From assembly GCF_028435365.1 (NCBI RefSeq), contig NZ_JAGTJJ010000005.1:344446-408445 (forward strand): DNA of 64,000 nucleotides, given 5' to 3'. Positions 39,350-47,911 of this stretch are shown here, piece by piece. Numbering within the stretch: the stretch's first letter is position 1; every line of letters begins with the position of its first letter. The position numbers were made by a program, and so were the translations under genes. A model generated the notes under the pieces. The model was not told the DNA's origin, searched no databases, and saw only the letters and a list, made by a program, of their open reading frames with translations. This DNA comes from Polyangium jinanense. GTDB taxonomy: Bacteria; Myxococcota; Polyangia; Polyangiales; Polyangiaceae.

Positions 39350-39806
39350 CACACATTCACCTACCCTAGTGGGTGAGGTTTCCTCCTGTACCCCTAAGTG
39401 TGTTGAGGGGGCGTTTTGTCCGAAAAGATCGTACGGGGTCGGTGATTTTTCTGGGCGGGGGGTTCGGCGGGGGGTCCTCGGACGAACGGGTTTGGGAGGT
39501 AGAACTCCCTGTTGGGGAAGTGTGTTGAGAAGGCGGATCGTCCACCGGAAACGACACGGCCGGGCCGATTTTTGAGGGCGATCTGGGGAGGTTGGTCCGG
39601 GCACGGTTCATTTGTCCAGGTAGTTGGTAGTTCGCGGAAAAACCGCGTTGGCCGCGTCGGGATCTTGCTCAGAAACTTGCACGAGGTTGGTGTTTGTCTC
39701 TTTCCCCATCGACAAACCCCATGGTACCGATCCCGAGACGCACCAATAAAAGGTGCAAGTATTCTTGGCTTGAACGGTGGTTGATTTCAATGAACGGGAC
39801 CCGGTG
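39350..39806. other. Non-coding, G-rich stretch with short repeats
   Basis: 457 bp without a credible gene. It contains two copies of AAGTGTGTTGAG (39396-39407 and 39518-39529, 122 bp apart), both followed by GGCG-type sequence, several runs of five to six G, and a small hairpin GCACC-AATAAAA-GGTGC at 39740-39756. It marks the start of the lower-GC lipoprotein unit and could hold its promoter or a remnant of an insertion. Confidence 0.45.
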
Positions 39807-40022
39807 ATGCGTCTGTGGAAAATCCTCGCTCTCCCGCTAGGCTTGCCGTTTATCGTATTGGCTTGTAGTGACGTCGGGTGGGGGGAGGACTTCGACTCGC
39901 GAGTCTGGTGCCCCTGCGAAAATGGCAATCCACCGCCTCCGGACTGTCTGGCCGAGGGTTATCCGCCCGATCCTGAAACTTGCCCTGTGGACGCTGGTAC
40001 TGATGGTGCAACTGATGCCTGA
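39807..40022 (+). CDS. Cys-rich lipoprotein, short paralogue
   Basis: 71 residues. Lipoprotein signal MRLWKILALPLGL with lipobox VLACSD. The mature part (DVGWGEDF, CPCENG, DCLAEGYPPDPETCPVDAG) is almost the same as the first 60 residues of the next gene. It ends where the larger paralogue continues. It is therefore either a truncated tandem duplicate or a deliberately short partner. Start ATG 39807 matches the paralogue's start. Lower GC and more T-ending codons than the neighbours at 30-39 kb. Confidence 0.65.
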   Translation: MRLWKILALPLGLPFIVLACSDVGWGEDFDSRVWCPCENGNPPPPDCLAEGYPPDPETCPVDAGTDGATDA

Positions 40023-40096
40023 CCCGATAGGATGCTTTGAAATGTGTACGCAAGAAACGTCATCGGGTCATGCATCCTTTTAATCGGGGGTATTTT

Positions 40097-41218
40097 ATGC
40101 GCCTGTGGCCGTATCTCAGTTTGCCTGCCGCTCTACCTTTCTTGGCGCTAGCCTGCGGTGATGTCGGCTGGAGCGAAGACGCCAAGTATGAAGCCGTGTG
40201 TGTCTGCGGTGTTGGCACACCTGAAGAATTTGCGAAATGCCTTGCCGAGGGTTGGCCTCCCGATCCGGAGACCTGCCCCGCGGACGCTGGCACAGTCGGC
40301 TGCCCAGGTGTGTGCGCCCCGGAAAAGCCCGCCGGTTGGGAAGGTCCCGTTCTCGTGGCCACCGGCCCAGCCATCGGCTTGCCTGGTTGTCCGGTAGGCA
40401 CGAAAGAGGCAGTTTGGGCCTGGGCCGACCCGGTGCTCGGGCCTCGTGATTGCCCAACATGCGCTTGCGGCGAACCCCCAGTAACCTGCGAGCTCCCGAC
40501 TTCCTGGAATACACACGCCACCGTTTGTCAGGATCCCATGCCAGCGAGTGCGTCGTTCGACGCGCCGGCAAGCTGGGACGGATCGTGCACGACCGCCAAT
40601 GCCCTCTCGGAGGGCAAGCTCTGTGGTGGTGTGCCCTGTGTCCGCTCCCTTTCCGTGGCTCCGCCCGTGGTCGTGGAGGGAGATTGTCTCGTCCTGGCCC
40701 AGGGCGACGAACCAACGGACCTCCCGATCCCCTACAACGGAAGCATCAACGAGTGGCCTACGCCGATCTCGGTTGCAGCGCTGGCTTGCGCGAATGACGT
40801 GAAAAAACCGTGCAAATATGCATCCTGCTCGCCGGAGCCGCCGTCCCCCTTCGATGTCTGCGTGTACGCCACAGAGGACGTTGAGTGTCCTCAAGACTGG
40901 ACAAAACGCCTCGTGTTCTTCGAGGATGGCACCGACAAACGCGAGTGCAGCTCTTGCACTTGTTCTCCACCCACGGGAGGCATGTGCACCGTTCAGATTC
41001 ACGTATATACGGACAGCGCCTGCATGAACGAGCAACTGTCTCCGTATGTGTCCTCGGACATGCCTGCTCCCTGCTACGATCTGATGGAAGGCATTTCTCT
41101 CGGCAGCAAGAGAGTTGAAGTCATCGAGAGGGTGCCCGGCGTGTGCATGCCCCAGGGTGGTGAGCCCACGGGCAAGGTCGAGATGGGGAAACCCATCACG
41201 TTCTGCTGCCTCGCGTAA
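40097..41218 (+). CDS. Cys-rich surface lipoprotein
   Basis: 373 residues. Lipoprotein signal (MRLWPYLSLPAALP) with lipobox ALACGD. The mature protein has more than 25 cysteines, many as CxC or CxxC (VCVCGV, CPTCACGE, CSSCTCSPP), without haem CxxCH, so they probably form disulfides. No catalytic motif is seen. The N-terminal 60 residues are shared with the short gene upstream. It is probably a surface protein that may be displayed by, or interact with, the predicted envelope protein following. ATG 40097 gives the signal; an upstream in-frame codon at 40037 does not. Confidence 0.75.
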   Translation: MRLWPYLSLPAALPFLALACGDVGWSEDAKYEAVCVCGVGTPEEFAKCLAEGWPPDPETCPADAGTVGCPGVCAPEKPAGWEGPVLVATGPAIGLPGCPVGTKEAVWAWADPVLGPRDCPTCACGEPPVTCELPTSWNTHATVCQDPMPASASFDAPASWDGSCTTANALSEGKLCGGVPCVRSLSVAPPVVVEGDCLVLAQGDEPTDLPIPYNGSINEWPTPISVAALACANDVKKPCKYASCSPEPPSPFDVCVYATEDVECPQDWTKRLVFFEDGTDKRECSSCTCSPPTGGMCTVQIHVYTDSACMNEQLSPYVSSDMPAPCYDLMEGISLGSKRVEVIERVPGVCMPQGGEPTGKVEMGKPITFCCLA

Positions 41219-41263
41219 AGCCGCCTTGCTCGATCCCACCCCTAGCTGGTAGGGTCGGGCACC

Positions 41264-42382
41264 ATGGCTCTCCGCGGGGGGACGGTACTGGCAGCCTCGA
41301 TCTGCCTCCTTGCAGCGCCTGCCGCCGCACAGGAGACCTACCGCCTCGACTACGTACGTGAGCCCGGCACGGAGATTTGCCCGAACGAGGCGGTCTTCCG
41401 TGCTGCCGTCTCCCGCGAGGTTGGACGAGATCCGTTCCAGCCTGACGCGCCGAATCTGCTCACGGTCGTCTTCCGACGTTCTGAAAAGAACGTTCGTGTC
41501 CAGATCGTCGCGAAAAGCATTTCCGGTGCGGAACAGCGCGCACCTGAGCACGAAAAACCCACCTGGCAATGTGCTGGGTTGTTGCATCATGCGGCATTCA
41601 GCGCCGGGATGCTCATCGAGCCGCTCGAACCGCCGGAGCCTGAGCCGCACATCGCGCCACCTACGCCACCTGCGCCACCTGCGCTTCCGGCGCCATCCCT
41701 TCCACCATCGAGCCCGCCACCTCCGCCTACCGCCGCGCAAACCGTGCGTGCAGTGCCGCTACCCCGGCCAGGGCCACCCACACGCATCCTGATTTCGTTT
41801 GCTGGAGGCGCTGCGTCCGGCAGTACACCGACTTGGTCACCCTCGCTGGTGTTCGGCCTTGGACTCCGACAGGCTGAACTGTCGTTAGGCGTAGAAATCC
41901 GCTATGACGCAGAGAGTGAGCGCATTGAAGAGCCATACCGCATCCGTGGATCACAGCGGTTTGGAATGCTCATACCCTGCCAGCATGCGAGGGTACGTTC
42001 TTGGCTTCAACTGGATAAATGTATCCTCATCTCCGTTGGATATCTGGATCGCAGTATTGAGCACGATAGTAAAGTGTGGAACTTTCTGGAGGAGAAACCA
42101 ACCTTTACCTGGGGTGTGGGCCTCCGCGGTGGCTTGTCGTTCCCACTGGGACAGTCCGTCACCCTCCAGACTCGACTAGATATTCTCTTCGTGCCCGACC
42201 CACCCGAAGAAATTGTCCTCGACCGCGAAATCTGGACCTACCCCTACGCCTCGGCCGCCCTCCAGGTTGGTCTCGTCTACGCCTTCGACGTGACCAACCC
42301 CACCGCCAAACCCCCTCCCCCACCGCCTCCTCAAAAATTTTCGCCGACCGTCGGTACATCCGGGGGGTCTGACGACATATAG
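41264..42382 (+). CDS. Secreted/outer-membrane envelope protein with Pro-rich linker
   Basis: 372 residues. Cleavable signal peptide (LAASICLLAAPAAAQ). An N-terminal globular domain of about 100 residues (EICPNEAVFRAAVSREVGRDPF) is of a type common before Pro-rich linkers in Sorangium/Polyangium. A linker with PPAPPALPAPS follows. The last 200 residues show alternating hydrophobic strands (FGLGLRQAELSLGVEIRYDAES, VTLQTRLDILFVP), as expected for a beta-barrel. The end is Pro-rich again. It starts 45 bp after the lipoprotein gene and 21 bp before the sigma-factor gene, in one direction, so co-transcription is likely. Confidence 0.72.
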   Translation: MALRGGTVLAASICLLAAPAAAQETYRLDYVREPGTEICPNEAVFRAAVSREVGRDPFQPDAPNLLTVVFRRSEKNVRVQIVAKSISGAEQRAPEHEKPTWQCAGLLHHAAFSAGMLIEPLEPPEPEPHIAPPTPPAPPALPAPSLPPSSPPPPPTAAQTVRAVPLPRPGPPTRILISFAGGAASGSTPTWSPSLVFGLGLRQAELSLGVEIRYDAESERIEEPYRIRGSQRFGMLIPCQHARVRSWLQLDKCILISVGYLDRSIEHDSKVWNFLEEKPTFTWGVGLRGGLSFPLGQSVTLQTRLDILFVPDPPEEIVLDREIWTYPYASAALQVGLVYAFDVTNPTAKPPPPPPPQKFSPTVGTSGGSDDI

Positions 42383-42403
42383 CAAGCGGAGGCGCAGCCC
42401 ATC

Positions 42404-43591
42404 ATGCTTGCCGCGGTCGACACCACACCCACACGGGAGGAGTTCCGGACGTTCTACGAGGAGAACTTCCCCACCGTGTGGCGTACGTTGCATCGCCTCC
42501 GCGTCCGGGAAGCCGATGTGGCGGACATCGCGCACGACGTCCTCGTCTTCGCGTACAACCACTTCGACGAGATCCCCGCTTATCCCCAGGGATGGCTCGC
42601 GCGCGTCTGCTACGAGATGGTCCGGAACTACCGGCGCAAGGCTGCGCGGCGTCTCGAGCGGCTCGCCCCGCAGGTGATCGATGCCGCGGTCGACCAGCAC
42701 GCCTCCGATGAAACGATGACGGAGGTCGTCCTCGAAGCGCTCGAACGGATGCCCACGGACCAGCGCATGCTCCTCCTGCGGTACTACGTTCGCGAAGAGC
42801 CGCTTCACGCGCTCGCGAAGAGCCTCGGGATCGCGCGTTCGACCGTGCAGCTCCGCCTCGCCGCCGCCGAGACGGCCTTCGAAGGGTGGATCAAGACGCT
42901 CCTCGGGGTGGATCCCGAGAAGAGCTCGCGGGAGAGCTTGTTTGCCTCGTTCTCGCTGGCCGGGCTCCTGCCGCGCGTGTGGGAGTCGAGCGAGGTCCTT
43001 GCCAAGGCCCAGCTCGACGGCTGGGAACGGTTGTCGCGGGCGATCGACGCTGCAAAGATCGCTGCGGGCGCGCCGAGGCGCGAGGCGCCTCAGGCGATCG
43101 AACCGGGCATCGGGGCGGCAGGTTTTCCGTTCAAACTCACGACCGCGTTTGCTGTGGCACTGCCGTCCGCGCTCGCGGGCATGCTGCTCGGGCATCTCGG
43201 CGCAGGTGTCGCTTCGGCGCATACCACCGCGGCCCCATCGCTCCACGCGGCAACGACGCCGATCGCCGTGGTCGCCGATGCTCTCGTGAGGAATACGCCG
43301 CAGGGCGATTCCGGGGCGCCGCGGGCTGCACCGCCATCGCAGGAACCAGCCCCCGCTCGCCCCGGGGATCCTGAAGTTCCGATGCTTTGGACGATACGGC
43401 GTGCCCTCAAAGACGAAAATCCGAAAGCAGCCCTCGAACTCCTCCAGGAGCACGCGCGCCGTTTTCCCAAAAGCACGCATTTGGACGAGTGCGCAGAGCT
43501 CAAAAGCATAGCAGAAAAAAAACTCGCTCGGATGCTTGCACAAGAAGCCGCAAAGAAACAGGCTTCAACCGAGGACAAACCCAAACCCTGA
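42404..43591 (+). CDS. ECF sigma factor with C-terminal membrane segment
   Basis: 395 residues. Region 2 is in the first 90 residues (FYEENFPTVWRTLHRL, DIAHDVLVFAYNHFDEIP, WLARVCYEMVRNYRR) and region 4 at about 105-150 (ALERMPTDQRMLLLRYYV, LAKSLGIARSTVQLRL). A membrane-like segment follows at about 241-263 (LTTAFAVALPSALAGMLLG). An Ala/Pro linker and a final helical domain (MLWTIRRALKDENPKAALELL, HARRFPKSTHLDEC) come next. Cytoplasmic sigma and periplasmic tail in one chain replace a separate anti-sigma factor. It may be released by proteolysis. Start TTG/ATG: ATG 42404. Last gene of the unit. Confidence 0.82.
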   Translation: MLAAVDTTPTREEFRTFYEENFPTVWRTLHRLRVREADVADIAHDVLVFAYNHFDEIPAYPQGWLARVCYEMVRNYRRKAARRLERLAPQVIDAAVDQHASDETMTEVVLEALERMPTDQRMLLLRYYVREEPLHALAKSLGIARSTVQLRLAAAETAFEGWIKTLLGVDPEKSSRESLFASFSLAGLLPRVWESSEVLAKAQLDGWERLSRAIDAAKIAAGAPRREAPQAIEPGIGAAGFPFKLTTAFAVALPSALAGMLLGHLGAGVASAHTTAAPSLHAATTPIAVVADALVRNTPQGDSGAPRAAPPSQEPAPARPGDPEVPMLWTIRRALKDENPKAALELLQEHARRFPKSTHLDECAELKSIAEKKLARMLAQEAAKKQASTEDKPKP

Positions 43592-43830
43592 CGCGAAGGA
43601 TCGTCGTTCGCAGCCGGCCGCGTTGCCACTCATTCTGGGCGAGCTTGGTGGCGCGGTCGCCTGGGGACGACGATCCACGATTTCGACAGACGATCACCGC
43701 TCGCAGGCGGCCCGCCGTGGCAGAGACGGAACGGAGGACCCCTGCTCGCGCGCACGAAACCAAGGCCAATCCGAGAAGCATGTCTCGGCGGGTCGCCTAC
43801 GAGCGGTGATCAAAGAATGGGAGGGATTCC

Positions 43831-44499
43831 ATGCCCACGATTTTGCCGGAATCGGACGACGACGACGTCCCGCTCGGGATCCACGAACGACCGACCTGGC
43901 CCGAGGACATGCGGCCGACCATCGTCGATCCCTCGTGCGTCCCCCCAAACGGATGGAGGTCTCGCCTTCGTGATCTCCTCGATCGCCTCCGTGCCCGATT
44001 CCGTCGCACCCCCGCCCCGCCGCCTCTCCCGCCCGCGCGCGAGCGCATGAGCAGCTCGCCCACGCTCGTATCCTCCGGCGTGTTTGCCTTCGAGGAAATC
44101 CTTTCGGAGTTATGGCGCCTCTCGCCGGAGCAGCTCGACGCCGTCGTGCGCCTCGCCGAACACGTACGCGTGGCCCGCAACGCGGGCGCGGAAGCCGCAG
44201 TGGACGCTCGAATCCTGTATGTGCTCGCCCGCCTCATGCCCACGCCGGGCGAGATCGTGTCCCTCGCACTGCTCCGGGACAAACTCCTCGGGCTCCCGCG
44301 TTCGTCCGTGGATCAGGGTCTTCTCCGGCTGGAGGCGAGCGGGAGAATCGTGCTTCTTTCCACGCCGGTGGGCGCGGACCTCGCGGGAACGGGTGGCTCG
44401 TCGGGCGCCGGGATCGAGCATCCAACCCGAGGAAATCTCGAACGTTGTGCCCTCGTGCCCGAACGTCACCAGGGCCGGGGCATCCGTCGCGCCGCGTGA
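43831..44499 (+). CDS. Hypothetical cytoplasmic protein, probable C-terminal frameshift
   Basis: 222 residues as read. An acidic start (DDDDVPLGIHERP) is followed by a basic segment (RLRDLLDRLRARFRR), and then a helical domain with winged-helix character (AVVRLAEHVRVARN, EIVSLALLRDKLLGLPRSSVDQGLLRLEASGRI). Near 44405 the better coding signal changes to the +1 frame, which reads IQPEEISNVVPSCPNV and GASVAPRD with GC-rich third positions. The current frame's tail (HPTRGNLERCALVPER) looks out of frame. A single-base indel in the gene is likely. The family is unknown to me. Confidence 0.55.
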   Translation: MPTILPESDDDDVPLGIHERPTWPEDMRPTIVDPSCVPPNGWRSRLRDLLDRLRARFRRTPAPPPLPPARERMSSSPTLVSSGVFAFEEILSELWRLSPEQLDAVVRLAEHVRVARNAGAEAAVDARILYVLARLMPTPGEIVSLALLRDKLLGLPRSSVDQGLLRLEASGRIVLLSTPVGADLAGTGGSSGAGIEHPTRGNLERCALVPERHQGRGIRRAA

Positions 44500-44580
44500 C
44501 GTCCGCGTGAAACCTCGGCGTCTGCGTGCACGGATGCTTGACATCCGAAGCCTGCGGGCGCTTGCTCGGGCCGCACGCCC

Positions 44581-45198
44581 ATGTCCTTCACGCCTCTCAC
44601 GCCCTCGCACGTCCCGCTCCGGGGAGGCCGCCGCGCCCTCCTCCGAATGGCCACCTACCCCGCCGATTCCGCCGGACTGCTCGACCTCGAGCGCGCGATC
44701 GTAAAAGCCCGGCAAGGAATCGTCAAATACCCCGACGAGCTGCCCGATGACCCGACCACCTACGGCGATCTACAGATTCGCGCGGGCATGGCGGCGACGG
44801 ACGGTTCGGCCTTTTGTATGGTCGCCGAAGAGGAAGGACGCGGAATCGTGGCGGAGGCGTCGATCCTTCGCCTCACGCTCCGCATGGTTCGCCACGTCGC
44901 CGTTCTCGGCATCGGCGTGCATCCTGACGCGCAAGGAATCGGCCTCGGCCGCGCGCTGCTCGAAGCGCTCCTCGGCTGGGTGCGCGACCATCGCGACGCG
45001 GACGGAGGCCGCATCCGTCGCGTCGAGCTCCACGTCCGCGCGGACAACCCGCGCGCCGTCGCCCTTTATCGATCCCTCGGGTTCCAGGAGGAAGGCTCCC
45101 GCCGCGGGCTCATTCGTCGCGACGACGGCAACTTCGTCGACGATATCGGCATGGGCCTCCTGCTCCCCGATCCGGACGAACCCTCGGCCTCGGCCTGA
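44581..45198 (+). CDS. GNAT family N-acetyltransferase
   Basis: 205 residues. The acetyl-CoA-binding motif A is [29 protein letters not shown], with the Q/RxxGxG/A pattern in QGIGLG. Motif B is [25 protein letters not shown]. The N-terminal region ([18 protein letters not shown]) likely binds the acceptor. It transfers an acetyl group from acetyl-CoA to an amine, substrate unknown. Start ATG 44581. It is convergent with the cupin gene, with nine bases between them. Confidence 0.88.
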   Translation: MSFTPLTPSHVPLRGGRRALLRMATYPADSAGLLDLERAIVKARQGIVKYPDELPDDPTTYGDLQIRAGMAATDGSAFCMVAEEEGRGIVAEASILRLTLRMVRHVAVLGIGVHPDAQGIGLGRALLEALLGWVRDHRDADGGRIRRVELHVRADNPRAVALYRSLGFQEEGSRRGLIRRDDGNFVDDIGMGLLLPDPDEPSASA

Positions 45199-45207
45199 CC
45201 TGCTCGC

Positions 45208-45714
45208 CTACTCGTTCCCCTCCCAGTAATCGCGGCTCTCGCCATCACGTCCGACATAACGGAACAGGCGCGGTTTTCCGTCCGCGCCCGGACCAAGATC
45301 GGCGACGACGCCGAAGTTGCCAGTGTCGGGGTACTCCACGAGATCAGGCGACATCCGTGTGCTCACGGACAGCACTTTGAGCTCGGTGGTCTCGGACGTA
45401 TTGATGAACTGGTGCGCCGACTCCGGCCCGGAGGGCGGACACGCGATCATGTCGCCGCGCCGGATCGGGTGTCGCTCCGCGCCGAGACGCATCTCGCCCT
45501 CGCCTTCGAGCACGAAAAACATCTCCTCGTTCACGCGGTGGGCGTGACAGGGAAACGCGCGCTTGCCGGGCGGGATGATCGTCACGTTGTACCCGAGCTT
45601 CTGCGCGCCGATCTGCTGTCCGACGAGGCTCACGCGACACGCGAAGCGCTCGCCGTTGCCCATCGGGAAATACTGGAGCTCGTCGAGGTTCTTGATGGGT
45701 CGGGACACGGGCAA
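45208..45714 (-). CDS. Cupin domain protein
   Basis: 168 residues. Cupin motif 1: PCHAHRVNEEMFFVLEGEGEM, with metal ligands His, His and Glu; motif 2: ESAHQFINTSE with His. The fold binds a metal and may be a sugar- or small-molecule-binding or isomerase protein. The sequence resembles cupins described as 'cupin 2' proteins with an N-terminal MPVSRPIKNLDELQYFPMGNGERF stretch (in parts). Cytoplasmic, no signal. Start ATG 45714. Likely a housekeeping metabolic protein. Confidence 0.87.
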   Translation of the reverse strand: MPVSRPIKNLDELQYFPMGNGERFACRVSLVGQQIGAQKLGYNVTIIPPGKRAFPCHAHRVNEEMFFVLEGEGEMRLGAERHPIRRGDMIACPPSGPESAHQFINTSETTELKVLSVSTRMSPDLVEYPDTGNFGVVADLGPGADGKPRLFRYVGRDGESRDYWEGNE

Positions 45715-45842
45715 CTCCTCTCGTTATGGTTTGCCCTGCGGGTCTGTCACCGGATCTCGCACGGGTCAAGGCCAAAGCAAACGAGGGATCCGCGCGAATA
45801 ACGCTTGACGCACGGGATCCGATTTGCGTTGGTGGGGCCGAC

Positions 45843-47048
45843 ATGGGAACCGTGGCCCACGCCTCGAACCGGAGCGAGCTCGCCGCCGCGATGAAGGAGG
45901 CGTTGAACCGCGAGGCGCGCCGGAACGAGATGCGCGTCGCGGTCGTCCGCATGTCGGCCTACTCGCTCGTGCTCATGCTCGACGTCACGCTTTGGGCCCG
46001 GGGCCTCAGGCCCGCGACGAACATCCGCGGCGGCGCGCTCTGGGTGCTGCTCTCGGGCGTGCTCCTCCTCGCGACCCTGCGGCTCCCGTACGGCCGCGTG
46101 TACTGGTTCATCGTGCCCGTCGTCGACTTCTTCCTCATCGACGGCATCCTCGACACGCGTATCGCGGCCCAGGGCGTCACGACCGCGATGGCCGCGGTCA
46201 CCGCGCTCGCCTGCGGCCTCTTCGCCGCGACGGGCGGCATCCGCTTCGATCGCCGCGCGGCTGCGTGGACCACGTTTCTCGCCGTCGTCCTGCTCGTCCG
46301 CCTCCTCGGCGATCATGCCTCACGCGTGCACCTGCTTTACTCGGGCGTCGCGATCGTGGCGATCGGAATGCTCAACGTCTGGCTCGCCGATCAGGTGCGT
46401 CGCGCGATGGAGGCCACGCGCGGGCAATTGCTCCTCGATCGGCTCTTGCCGACCGTCGGGCGCGCGGCGCTCAAGGATCCGCTCTCGCTCCTCGATGCGC
46501 CGCGGTCCGTGGAGGCGACGCTCCTCGTCACGGACCTGCGCGGCTTCACGTCGCTCTCGGAGCGCATGGAGCCGAGCGACGTCTTCGAGATGCTGAACCA
46601 GCTCCAGGGCGCGCTCTCCGAGGCCGTGCACGCGTGCGGCGGCATCGTCGACAAGTTCATGGGCGACGGCATGCTCGCGGTGTTCGGCGCGACCGAGCCC
46701 GGCCACGACCATGCGCGCCGCGCCATCGAGGCCGTGCGCCGCATTCGCGCCGCGCTCGACGAGCAGAACCGCATCCGCTCGGCGGGCCTGCGAATCGGCA
46801 TCGGCGTGCACTCGGGGACCGTGGTGGCGGGCTGCCTCGGCGGCGGGAGTCGGCTCGAGTTCACGGTCATCGGCGACGCGGTGAACACGACCTCGCGGCT
46901 CGAAGCGATGACGAAGGAAAAAGGCGTCGACGTGCTCGTCAGCGAGGAGACCGCGCAACGCGTGCCCGAGGTGACGTTCGAGGACCTCGGTATCGTGCCG
47001 GTGCGCGGGCGGCAGCAGGGGATCCGGATCTTCACGCTGAAGTCGTGA
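45843..47048 (+). CDS. Membrane class III adenylate/guanylate cyclase
   Basis: 401 residues. Six hydrophobic segments in the first 180 residues form the membrane domain. The C-terminal cyclase domain (about 215-395) has metal Asp in LLVTDLRGFTSLSE, the second metal Asp in FMGDGMLAVFG, and FTVIGDAVNTTSRLEAM. It makes cAMP or cGMP at the inner face of the membrane in response to an unknown signal. Start ATG 45843; an upstream codon (45726) would add residues with no coding character. It has no obvious partner in the neighbourhood. Confidence 0.9.
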   Translation: MGTVAHASNRSELAAAMKEALNREARRNEMRVAVVRMSAYSLVLMLDVTLWARGLRPATNIRGGALWVLLSGVLLLATLRLPYGRVYWFIVPVVDFFLIDGILDTRIAAQGVTTAMAAVTALACGLFAATGGIRFDRRAAAWTTFLAVVLLVRLLGDHASRVHLLYSGVAIVAIGMLNVWLADQVRRAMEATRGQLLLDRLLPTVGRAALKDPLSLLDAPRSVEATLLVTDLRGFTSLSERMEPSDVFEMLNQLQGALSEAVHACGGIVDKFMGDGMLAVFGATEPGHDHARRAIEAVRRIRAALDEQNRIRSAGLRIGIGVHSGTVVAGCLGGGSRLEFTVIGDAVNTTSRLEAMTKEKGVDVLVSEETAQRVPEVTFEDLGIVPVRGRQQGIRIFTLKS

Positions 47049-47083
47049 CGTCGCCGCTCGTTGTGGCGTGCTAGCGTCGGCCC

Positions 47084-47911
47084 GTGCCTTTGCTCGTGTT
47101 CGAGATTGCCTGCGTCGCCGTCGTCCTGCTCGCGCTCGCGGCCATGGCGCGGAGGCGGCCGCCCGCGGATCTCTTGACCGATTATGCGGCGCTCGCCGTC
47201 GCGGGATGGATCGGCGAGGAGACGTGCGTCGCGTTTTACGAATATTACCATTACGCGATGGGGTGGCACGTCCGGCTCGACCGAGTGCCGATCCTGGTGC
47301 CGCTCATCTGGCCGCTCGTGATCCTCTCGGCCCGGGAGGTCGCGGCTTGCGTTTGGCCGCGGATCGAGCGGCTCCGCCCGCTCGTGGTGTTCGCGATCGT
47401 CGCGTTCGACGCGTCGCTCGTGGAGGTGATCGCGGTGCGCGCGGGGCTCTGGTCGTGGGCCGAGGCGGGGCACCTCGGCGTGCCGATCATTGGCATTCTC
47501 GGGTGGGGATATTTTGCGATTGGCGCGGACCTCGCCTTGTCGGGCCGGCTCTCGTCCGGGGACGGGCGAATCCGGCGCGCGCTCGCCACGATCGTCGCGG
47601 CTCCGCTCGTGGCGCATGCGCTCATCCAGATCACGTGGTGGGGGTTTTTCCGTTGGTCGCAGCGGGAAGCGCTCGGCGTGGCGTCGATCTGGGGACTCTC
47701 GGTGATTGGCGCGTTCGTTCTCGCATCCGTCGTCCTGGCGCGCCGTCGGGGCGGCGCGATTCCGCTCTCCGTCGCCTTGCCGCGTTTGGTCGCGGCGGGC
47801 CTCTTTTTCGTGCTGCTCCTCTCGACCGCGCCCGCGGAGCTTTCGCTCTGGCACCACACCGCGATCGTGGCGATCCCCTATTTCGCCGCGAGCGAGCTCA
47901 CGCTGCGCTGA
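47084..47911 (+). CDS. Carotenoid-biosynthesis-like membrane protein (CruF/DUF422 related)
   Basis: 275 residues, GTG start at 47084. About seven membrane helices. Motifs GWIGEETCVAFYEYYHYAMGW, VPILVPLIWPLVILSAREV and AGLWSWAEAGHLGVPIIGILGWG resemble the CruF/bisanhydrobacterioruberin hydratase family (xxYHY, VPxxxPLxW, GVPxxxxxGW). The adjacent gene is a UbiA prenyltransferase, and CruF and UbiA-like LyeJ are partners in making C50 or hydroxylated carotenoids. A lipid-modifying role in carotenoid-like pathways is thus plausible. The similarity is by eye only. Confidence 0.65.
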   Translation: MPLLVFEIACVAVVLLALAAMARRRPPADLLTDYAALAVAGWIGEETCVAFYEYYHYAMGWHVRLDRVPILVPLIWPLVILSAREVAACVWPRIERLRPLVVFAIVAFDASLVEVIAVRAGLWSWAEAGHLGVPIIGILGWGYFAIGADLALSGRLSSGDGRIRRALATIVAAPLVAHALIQITWWGFFRWSQREALGVASIWGLSVIGAFVLASVVLARRRGGAIPLSVALPRLVAAGLFFVLLLSTAPAELSLWHHTAIVAIPYFAASELTLR

